Source: RYN-433 sp036558265
Lineage (GTDB): Bacteria; Planctomycetota; Phycisphaerae; Tepidisphaerales; Tepidisphaeraceae
Direction: 5' to 3'
Assembly (NCBI GenBank): GCA_036558265.1
Contig: DATBFY010000068.1
Location: 1 to 6,268, forward strand
Length of the DNA stretch: 6,268 nucleotides
In this document: one piece after another, positions 1-4,630 of the stretch
Layout of the letters: the number at the start of each line of letters is the position of its first letter
Numbering within the stretch: position 1 is the stretch's first letter
Position numbers and translations under genes: made by a program
Notes under the pieces: model-generated
Seen by the model: only the letters and a program-made list of their open reading frames with translations
The model's database searches: none
Told to the model about the DNA's origin: nothing

Positions 1-1247
1 CGCTCGTCCGTTGCGGGATACCTGCCGCAGGCGAAGATGAACTCCTGCCACACCAGGATGCCGTGTTTGTCGCAAAGGTCATAAAAATCGTCGGATTCGT
101 ACAACCCGCCGCCCCACACACGCAGGAAGTTGAAGTTCGCCTCCAGCGCCAGGTGCACGAGCGACTCGTAGCGCTCGCGGTCGAGCCGCGCGAAGATCAT
201 GTCCGCCGGCACGAAGTTTCCGCCCTTGCAGAAGATCGGCCTGCCGTTGACCTCGAGCATGAAGTAGCGCCCCCTGCCGCCCGGGTGCGGGTCCTGGTTG
301 AACCGCACGTGCCGGAACCCGATCCGCTTGACGTCCTGCGCGACGATCCGCCCGTCCATCACCAACGTCGTCTTGAGCGTGTACCGCGCCGCCTCGCCAT
401 GACCGATCGGCCACCACAGGTCCGGGTGCTCGACATCCACCTGCGCCTCGCAAACGTTCATGCCCGGCTTGACGTCGCACTCGACCGCCACCGACTGCCC
501 TGCCTCGACGACATCCACCACCAAGCGCCCCTTGCGCGGCGCGTCCGCCAAGCCTTCAACAATGGCTCGCACCCGCACCGTCCCCCGCCCGCTTTCAAGC
601 GAATAACTGACCAGCGGCGCAACCTGATCCAGCCGCGCCGCCCCAGTCGTCCATTCCAGCCGCACCGGCTTGTGGATGCCGACGTTGATCAGCCGCGTGC
701 TCCAGTCCCAACCGAACTGGCACTGCGGCTTGCGCAACCAGTGCCGCTTGTGAAGCCGCTGGTCCGGCGTCATCAGGTACCCTTCAGCCGGCTTGTCCGA
801 TACGTCCCACAGGCCGCCGTCCAGGTGTACCGTCAGGACGTTGGGCCCTTGCCGCAGCTTTCCGGTGACCTCGATCCGGCACGGGTAAAAGCTGTTGTTG
901 TGCCGGCCGACCTCCACACCGTTGAGATAGATGATGGCCACCAGGTCCAGCCCCTCGAAGACCAGCCACGACCGCGCCGCTGCCGAGACGGCTTCCGCCG
1001 GCACGTCGAACTCCCGTCGGTAAGCCCACAAACACTCCTCGACCCAACGCGCCGCCAGCGCGCCGGCGCCCGTGTACGGGTCCGCCAGGAGGCCCGCGCG
1101 CATGAGATCGAGATGTACCTCACCGGGCACGACTGCGTCGATGTACCTGGCCGGATCGGTCTGGTCGCGGTTGGCATAGTCCAGCCGGCCGCGGATGCCG
1201 TCGGTCCAGCGGATCCGCCAAGGACCGTTTAGATCCAGGATCTGCAT
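1..1247 (-). CDS. GH2-family beta-mannosidase, N-terminal half (cut by window edge)
   Basis: This encodes the first 415 residues of a glycoside hydrolase family 2 enzyme, probably a beta-mannosidase that removes terminal beta-linked mannose from manno-oligosaccharides. The N-terminal jelly-roll domain starts at LDLNGPW (4-10) and includes VFEGLDLVAIIYLNG (96-110). The segment RKPQCQFGWDW (172-182) is typical of beta-mannosidases. An immunoglobulin-like domain follows, with DLWWPIGHG at 276-284. The TIM barrel begins near residue 335 with FCKGGNFVPADM (339-350), LRVWGGGLYESDDFYDLCD (375-393) and GILVWQEFIFACGRYP (396-411). The catalytic acid/base and nucleophile glutamates should lie beyond the window; the family is usually about 820-870 residues. 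The ATG at 1247 is the only reasonable start, since an in-frame TGA lies two codons upstream. No signal peptide is seen, so the enzyme is probably cytoplasmic and acts on imported oligosaccharides. It is divergent from the plus-strand genes. The family is sure; mannose specificity is likely but unproven. Confidence 0.93.
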   Translation of the reverse strand, partial: MQILDLNGPWRIRWTDGIRGRLDYANRDQTDPARYIDAVVPGEVHLDLMRAGLLADPYTGAGALAARWVEECLWAYRREFDVPAEAVSAAARSWLVFEGLDLVAIIYLNGVEVGRHNNSFYPCRIEVTGKLRQGPNVLTVHLDGGLWDVSDKPAEGYLMTPDQRLHKRHWLRKPQCQFGWDWSTRLINVGIHKPVRLEWTTGAARLDQVAPLVSYSLESGRGTVRVRAIVEGLADAPRKGRLVVDVVEAGQSVAVECDVKPGMNVCEAQVDVEHPDLWWPIGHGEAARYTLKTTLVMDGRIVAQDVKRIGFRHVRFNQDPHPGGRGRYFMLEVNGRPIFCKGGNFVPADMIFARLDRERYESLVHLALEANFNFLRVWGGGLYESDDFYDLCDKHGILVWQEFIFACGRYPATDE

Positions 1248-1255
1248 TACTCAGT

Positions 1256-1284
1256 AGCATCCCGAAGAGGCGATAACCGTTCAA
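1256..1284 (-). promoter_or_regulatory. weak candidate promoter of the beta-mannosidase gene
   Basis: On the minus strand, TTGAAC (1284-1279) is followed by a 17-base spacer and GATGCT (1261-1256). The -35 box is a good match to the sigma-70 consensus, while the -10 box matches only three of six bases. Transcription from it would start almost at the ATG at 1247, giving a leaderless or nearly leaderless mRNA. That fits the absence of a clear ribosome binding site. A copy of the GGTTATCG motif falls inside the spacer, where a bound repressor would block polymerase. This is inference from consensus matching only. Confidence 0.22.
1271..1278 (-). promoter_or_regulatory. operator-like half-site CGATAACC
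   Basis: The plus strand reads CGATAACC, identical to 1313-1320 in the left arm of the inverted repeat at 1309-1344. The two copies are 42 bases apart, close to four DNA helical turns, so a regulator could contact both on the same face. It lies 24 bases upstream of the beta-mannosidase ATG. Confidence 0.3.
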
Positions 1285-1308
1285 CTGCACTGATCCGCGC
1301 GAACCGCA

Positions 1309-1344
1309 CGTCCGATAACCCGTATCAGGTCAAGTTATCGGACG
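1309..1344. promoter_or_regulatory. perfect 11-bp inverted repeat, likely operator
   Basis: The arms CGTCCGATAAC (1309-1319) and GTTATCGGACG (1334-1344) are exact reverse complements separated by 14 bases. The site lies 62-97 bases upstream of the beta-mannosidase start and covers no recognised gene. There is no T-run after either arm, so a terminator is unlikely. An operator for a dimeric regulator of the sugar-hydrolase gene is the most natural reading. Related half-sites occur at 1271-1278 and 1455-1464. The regulator gene is not in the window. Confidence 0.45.
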
Positions 1345-1567
1345 ACGACGACCGATCGCAGCGATTTGCGCTTCCTTTCCATCGACCGCGACGAATCGTC
1401 CAGGCCCGCTCTCTGGCCGGGTAATCACCGATTAACAGATCAAGGGTCGGCGAGTTTATCGGACCGCGCCGCGGGTGCGGCCGCATAAGCGCTCTACGCC
1501 AATTTGCGCCGCTTAGCCGCCTTGCCCACGCCCCGGATGTTTTGGAAATCACCACAAGGGACACACT
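1345..1567. other. intergenic stretch without a recognisable gene
   Basis: I see no convincing coding region here. The open frames on both strands lack ribosome binding sites and protein-like composition. Two small features stand out: a partial palindrome at 1422-1434 (TAATC, three bases, GATTA) and another copy of the operator-like motif at 1455-1464. The stretch probably carries promoter and regulatory DNA for the divergent transcription units, but I cannot place a promoter with confidence. Confidence 0.4.
1455..1464 (+). promoter_or_regulatory. operator-like half-site TTTATCGGAC
   Basis: The sequence TTTATCGGAC differs by one base from GTTATCGGAC, found at 1334-1343 in the right arm of the inverted repeat. 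It is about 120 bases further into the intergenic region, on the side of the plus-strand small gene, so the same regulator could touch both transcription units. Confidence 0.25.
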
Positions 1568-1578
1568 GGGGAAGGACG

Positions 1579-1683
1579 ATGGAAAGGAAGTACCCGACAG
1601 GAGGTCGGGTCACGCACAGGGCCACGGACTGGGCCGTACGCGCGAGAGTGTTTCGTGGGTGTTCCCGTCGTCGGAGGTCCTGA
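1579..1683 (+). CDS. candidate 34-codon Arg-rich upstream reading frame
   Basis: An ATG at 1579 preceded by GGGGAAGGA opens a 34-codon frame that ends with TGA at 1681-1683, two bases before the ATG of the small hydrophobic protein at 1686. The product would be strongly basic, with ten arginines, and ends in CSRRRRS. The ribosome binding site of the next gene sits inside its last codons, so translation of this frame could influence the next start. The purine stretch is close to the ATG (about 2-5 bases), which is tighter than ideal. Arg-rich frames arise easily by chance in GC-rich DNA, so this is only a possibility. It resembles no protein I know. Confidence 0.13.
   Translation: MERKYPTGGRVTHRATDWAVRARVFRGCSRRRRS
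1592..1610 (+). other. hairpin with purine loop AGGAG
   Basis: ACCCGAC (1592-1598) and GTCGGGT (1604-1610) form a perfect 7-bp stem with the five-base loop AGGAG. No start codon stands at a suitable distance downstream, so it does not look like a ribosome binding site presented in a loop. It lies in the likely 5' leader of the small gene at 1686, where it could stabilise the RNA or be part of a structured leader. Confidence 0.3.
1674..1678 (+). promoter_or_regulatory. strong ribosome binding site GGAGG
   Basis: GGAGG lies seven bases before the ATG at 1686, an ideal Shine-Dalgarno arrangement. It fixes the start of the 33-codon gene and argues against the much longer in-frame reading that would begin with TTG at 1542, which has no such site. 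Confidence 0.6.
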
Positions 1684-1685
1684 CC

Positions 1686-1787
1686 ATGCGTGATGTATTC
1701 ATGTCCACGTTGACGCAGATGGTTGAGCTCGGCATCTTCGCCGCGGCCGCCGGTGCGCTGGCGGTCGGAATGATGCACGTGCGCTGA
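1686..1787 (+). CDS. small hydrophobic, probably single-pass membrane protein (33 aa)
   Basis: I do not recognise this protein. Three things support a real gene: GGAGG seven bases before the ATG, a short clean frame ending in TGA at 1785, and a terminator-like hairpin starting 15 bases after the stop. The product begins MRDVFMSTLTQM and has a hydrophobic run of about 18 residues (13-30, VELGIFAAAAGALAVGMM), then ends in HVR. Only E14, at the edge of the run, is charged. Small residues spaced by four (A20, A24, G28) would suit packing against another helix. It may be a bacterial small membrane protein that modulates a larger partner. It could also be a leader peptide, but the hairpin looks like an ordinary terminator and no amino acid is enriched in a way that suggests attenuation. 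The frame stays open upstream to 1542, without good start signals. Confidence 0.45.
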   Translation: MRDVFMSTLTQMVELGIFAAAAGALAVGMMHVR

Positions 1788-1802
1788 CGTCGTACGCAAG
1801 AC

Positions 1803-1829
1803 AGCCCAGGAGCGCTCCTCCTGGGCTTT
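1803..1829 (+). terminator. hairpin terminator after the small gene
   Basis: AGCCCAGGAG (1803-1812) pairs perfectly with CTCCTGGGCT (1818-1827) around a five-base loop, and three T residues (1827-1829) overlap and follow the stem. The stem is strong and the T-run is short, as often seen in GC-rich genomes. It ends the transcript of the small gene and separates it from the macro-domain gene starting 27 bases later. Confidence 0.65.
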
Positions 1830-1840
1830 CGCGTTGCGGG

Positions 1841-1846
1841 TAAGAT
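1841..1846 (+). promoter_or_regulatory. candidate -10 box before the macro-domain gene
   Basis: TAAGAT matches four of six bases of the sigma-70 -10 consensus and lies ten bases before the ATG at 1857. With a terminator just upstream and no Shine-Dalgarno sequence before the ATG, a start site at about 1853-1857 giving a leaderless mRNA is possible. I see no good -35 box. Confidence 0.2.
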
Positions 1847-1856
1847 CGCCGTCAGC

Positions 1857-2390
1857 ATGAGCGCGATCACCCAACGCATCGAAGTCGTCGCGGGGGACAT
1901 CACCGAGCTCGAGGTTGACGCGATCGTCAACGCCGCCAACTCGTCGCTCCTGGGCGGCGGCGGGGTGGACGGCGCGATCCACCGGGCCGCCGGGCCAAGG
2001 CTCCTCGACGAGTGCCGCACCCTGGGCGGCTGCCCCACCGGCCACGCCAGGATCACCCGCGGGTACGACCTGCCCGCACGACACGTCATCCACACCGTCG
2101 GCCCGGTCTGGTCCGGCGGCAAGCAAAGCGAAGACGAGCTGCTCAGGAGCTGCTATCAGCGGTCGCTGCAACTGGCCGTCGATCATGGCCTGAAGACGAT
2201 CGCCTTCCCCGCGATCAGCACGGGCGTTTACCGCTTCCCGCTGGCGCGCGCGACGGCCATCGCGGTCGCGACTGTCGTCGGGTTTCTCGAAACTCACCCC
2301 TCGATCGAGCGCGTGACCTTCGCCACCTTCGGCCACGAGGCGCACCAGGCCTACGTCCGCGAGATCGCTACGCTGTCCGAAGGAGGATAA
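1857..2390 (+). CDS. ymdB: macro-domain O-acetyl-ADP-ribose deacetylase (YmdB type)
   Basis: This 177-residue protein is a single macro domain of the MacroD/YmdB type. The family binds ADP-ribose, hydrolyses O-acetyl-ADP-ribose made by sirtuins, and in some members removes ADP-ribose from protein acidic residues. Visible motifs are GDIT (13-16), VDAIVNAAN (20-28), GGGGVDGAIHRAAG (33-46), CPTGHARITRGYDLPARHVI (59-78), HTVGPVW (79-85) and FPAISTGVYRFP (117-128). N28 and D38 correspond to the catalytic Asn25 and Asp35 of E. coli YmdB, and the length equals that protein, so it should be active. It has no signal peptide and is cytoplasmic. There is no strong ribosome binding site before the ATG. 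Its last codons contain the ribosome binding site of the next gene, and its stop touches that gene's ATG. No sirtuin or ADP-ribosyltransferase gene lies in the window. Confidence 0.95.
   Translation: MSAITQRIEVVAGDITELEVDAIVNAANSSLLGGGGVDGAIHRAAGPRLLDECRTLGGCPTGHARITRGYDLPARHVIHTVGPVWSGGKQSEDELLRSCYQRSLQLAVDHGLKTIAFPAISTGVYRFPLARATAIAVATVVGFLETHPSIERVTFATFGHEAHQAYVREIATLSEGG
2379..2386 (+). promoter_or_regulatory. ribosome binding site GAAGGAGG inside the macro gene end
   Basis: GAAGGAGG lies within the last codons of the macro-domain gene (the final residues, SEGG), four bases before the ATG at 2391. With TAA directly followed by ATG, ribosomes finishing the first gene are well placed to start the second. 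This near-consensus site contrasts with the weak start region of the macro gene. Confidence 0.75.
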
Positions 2391-3362
2391 ATGCCCGACC
2401 TGTGCATCGGCATCTCCGGCTGGACGTACGCGCCCTGGCGCGGCACCTTCTACCCCAGGGGCCTGGCGCAGAAGCGCGAGCTCGCCTACGCCAGCCGGCA
2501 GCTCAACTCGATCGAGATCAACGGATCGTTCTACTCGCTCCAGCGGCCCAGCAGTTACCGGCAGTGGTATCGCGACACGCCCGAGGGTTTCGTCTTCTCC
2601 GTCAAGGCCGGGCGGTTCATCACGCACATGAGGAAGCTTAAGGACGTCGAGGCGCCGCTGGCGAACTTCATCGCCTCGGGGCTGCTGGCGCTCAATGAAA
2701 AGCTGGGCCCGATCCTCTGGCAGTTGCCGCCGAGCCTGGGGTTCGATCCCGATCGCCTCGAGCGGTTCTTCGACCTGCTGCCGCACGACACGAAGGAGGC
2801 GGCACGGATGGCCAGGCGGCACGATGCGCGGCTCAACGGGCGGGCGTGGACGAAGACCGATGCCAACCGCCCGCTGCGCCACGCGATGGAGGTGCGTCAC
2901 GAGACGTTCAAGACGCCGGAGTTCGTGAAGCTGCTGCGTGAGCACGACGTCGCGCTTGTTGTGGCCGACACCGCGGGAAAGTGGCCCTTCATGGAGGACC
3001 TGACCTCCCGCGATTTGGTTTACGTCCGCCTTCACGGCGAGGAACAGTTGTATGTCAGCGGGTACGATGACGCCGCGCTGGAGACCTGGGCGGCTAAGAT
3101 CCGCGCCTGGGCCTCGGGGAAGAGCGCACCGGGTGCGGACCTCACCGGCCCGCCGGCCAAGGCGCGCAAGGCCGGCCGCGACGTGTTCGTCTACTTCGAC
3201 AACGACGTGAAGGTGCGCGCCCCTTACGATGCGATGAACCTGTCGGCAAAACTCGCCGTGCGTGAGCGGCCGGGCGAAGCGCCCGATCCGGTGAGCATTG
3301 CCGAGCAACCCCGCCCCACGTGGGCTGCGATCCGGCGCCGGCGGCGATCCCGCGCTTCGTAG
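2391..3362 (+). CDS. DUF72 family protein (YecE type)
   Basis: This 323-residue protein belongs to the DUF72 (PF01904, YecE) family, which has a TIM-barrel-like fold and no firmly established reaction. Family motifs appear in order: IGISGWTY (6-13), FYP (20-22), IEINGSFYSL (41-50), GFVFSVKAGRFITH (66-79), GPILWQLPPS (106-115), EVRHETF (167-173), VYVRLHG (210-216) and VYFDND (267-272). The last corresponds to the usual VYFNND. It is about 50 residues longer than E. coli YecE. The extra length lies in a charged stretch near 130-165, an insert around 240-262 rich in Ala, Gly, Lys and Pro, and a C-terminal tail after residue 290 ending in five consecutive arginines. It is cytoplasmic, with no signal peptide. 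It starts at the base after the macro gene's stop, so the two are translationally coupled. A role in ADP-ribose or nucleic-acid metabolism would be only a guess from this pairing. Confidence 0.93.
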   Translation: MPDLCIGISGWTYAPWRGTFYPRGLAQKRELAYASRQLNSIEINGSFYSLQRPSSYRQWYRDTPEGFVFSVKAGRFITHMRKLKDVEAPLANFIASGLLALNEKLGPILWQLPPSLGFDPDRLERFFDLLPHDTKEAARMARRHDARLNGRAWTKTDANRPLRHAMEVRHETFKTPEFVKLLREHDVALVVADTAGKWPFMEDLTSRDLVYVRLHGEEQLYVSGYDDAALETWAAKIRAWASGKSAPGADLTGPPAKARKAGRDVFVYFDNDVKVRAPYDAMNLSAKLAVRERPGEAPDPVSIAEQPRPTWAAIRRRRRSRAS

Positions 3363-3404
3363 GTTCCGGCGTGCGGGGAAGGTTTCGTCTGAACGTGGAG
3401 AAAC

Positions 3405-4607
3405 ATGAGAACACCCGCGATCTGGATCATGACGGCCTTCTGCCTGGCGGGCGTCTGCGGTTGCGGCACGCCCGCGAACACTCGACCGCAGCGCACGCCG
3501 CAACAATCGCTGGACGCGCGCGCCGCGTCGGACGCGCGGGAAGAATCGGATCGTCAGCGCCTGATCGACCGAAACCTGACCCGGATCAAGGCGGAGTACG
3601 ACGAGCTCGCCCGGACCGGCGCCGGCCGGACGCCGGTGGTCGACCTGCTGGTGATCTCCGGCGGTGGGGACTGGGGCGCGTTCGGGGCGGGCTTTCTCAA
3701 GGGCTGGGGCAAAGTTCCCGCCGGGCCCATGGCGCGCCCGCGTTTCGACGCGGTGACCGGCGTGAGCACCGGCGCGCTGATCGCCCCGTTCGCGTTCCTG
3801 GGCGACGACGCGTCGATCGAACAGGTCGTCCGCCTCTATCGCGATCCGCAAACGGACTGGGTGAAACCACGCGGCCTCATCTCGTTCCTCGGCGGCGCCG
3901 AATCTTATGCGCAGATCCCCGGCCTGGAGCGGGATCTGCGATCCGCGGTCACGTTTCCGATGCTCGAGCGGATCGCCGCCGCCGGCGCCGACGGGCGGAT
4001 CCTGGCGATCAACACAACCAACATCGACACGTCGGAGATGTGCGTCTGGGACATGGTCGCCCAGGCTCAACGCGCGCTTCGTGAGCGCGATCCGGACCGG
4101 TTCAGCCAACTGCTGCTGGCCAGCGCCGCCGTGCCCGGCGTGTTCCCGCCGCGCCTGATCGACGGCACGCTCTACGTCGATGGGTCGATCACCGGCAACA
4201 TCCTTTACGCCGGTGAGCGGGGCGGGATCAACGAGGGCTTCCTGGCGCGCTGGCACGAGCGGTATCCCGACCTGGCGCCGCCGAAGATCCGTTACTGGAT
4301 CATCTTCAACAACGAGTTCCGCTGGCCGCCGACCGTCGTGCAGCCGAAATGGCGCGCGGTGATCGGGCAAAGCGCGACGGCGTCGTCGCGGGCGGCGACG
4401 CTGAACTCGATGCGGATGCTGTTCCTGCAGGCGCGGCTCGCGAAGCTGCAATACAACGCTGACGTGGAGGTGCGGGTCGTCGCGGTTCCCGACGGCTGGG
4501 TGGCGCCCAAGCCCGGCGTCTTCGAGAGGGAAACGATGAACGCGCTGGCGGACATGGGCGAGCGCATGGGCGCCGACCCGGGCTCGTGGCGCACGACGCC
4601 GCCGTGA
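3405..4607 (+). CDS. patatin-like phospholipase, probable lipoprotein
   Basis: This 400-residue protein carries a patatin domain, a Ser-Asp dyad lipid acyl hydrolase that typically releases fatty acids from phospholipids. The oxyanion-hole loop is GGGDWGAFGAG (86-96), the nucleophile is S121 in GVSTG (119-123), and the partner is D259 in DGS (259-261). ASAAVPGVFPP (239-249) is another family hallmark. The N-terminus is a signal sequence with hydrophobic core AIWIMTAFCLAG. V-C-G-C20 resembles a lipobox, so C20 is the likely lipid-modified residue; the cysteine at -2 is slightly unusual. Residues 21-75 are a polar linker. Most bacterial patatin proteins lack a lipoprotein signal, so this one is probably anchored facing the periplasm or cell surface. 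The ATG is preceded by GGAG (3397-3400) four bases upstream. It lies 42 bases after the DUF72 gene with no terminator between, so co-transcription is plausible. The exact substrate is unknown. Confidence 0.9.
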   Translation: MRTPAIWIMTAFCLAGVCGCGTPANTRPQRTPQQSLDARAASDAREESDRQRLIDRNLTRIKAEYDELARTGAGRTPVVDLLVISGGGDWGAFGAGFLKGWGKVPAGPMARPRFDAVTGVSTGALIAPFAFLGDDASIEQVVRLYRDPQTDWVKPRGLISFLGGAESYAQIPGLERDLRSAVTFPMLERIAAAGADGRILAINTTNIDTSEMCVWDMVAQAQRALRERDPDRFSQLLLASAAVPGVFPPRLIDGTLYVDGSITGNILYAGERGGINEGFLARWHERYPDLAPPKIRYWIIFNNEFRWPPTVVQPKWRAVIGQSATASSRAATLNSMRMLFLQARLAKLQYNADVEVRVVAVPDGWVAPKPGVFERETMNALADMGERMGADPGSWRTTPP

Positions 4608-4630
4608 GCTGCGCGGGATCGCCATGGAGA

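Noticed and set aside
63..1232. 389-codon open frame on the plus strand
   Set aside because: It lies antisense to the clear GH2 beta-mannosidase, and its product is repetitive in Arg, Pro, Val and His with no recognisable motif.
1608..1683. Possible c-di-GMP (GEMM-I) riboswitch: the string GGTCACGCACAGGGC resembles the start of the GEMM core
   Set aside because: The rest of the conserved core is missing: no AAACC, no GAAA tetraloop stem, no GACGCAAAGCC segment and no tetraloop-receptor arm. A 12- to 15-base similarity is not enough.
1542..1787. 81-codon version of the small protein, starting at TTG 1542
   Set aside because: The upstream 48 codons lack a ribosome binding site and look polar and random, while the ATG at 1686 has an ideal GGAGG. 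The shorter start is preferred.
2012..2641. 209-codon plus-strand frame across the macro/DUF72 junction
   Set aside because: It overlaps two well-supported genes in another frame and has Arg/His-rich composition typical of a shadow frame.
1857..4607. Anti-phage defence system built from macro-domain and patatin proteins
   Set aside because: No sensor, nucleotidyltransferase, ADP-ribosyltransferase toxin or antitoxin gene is present. The macro protein is a standard YmdB-type enzyme, and the patatin protein carries an export/lipoprotein signal.
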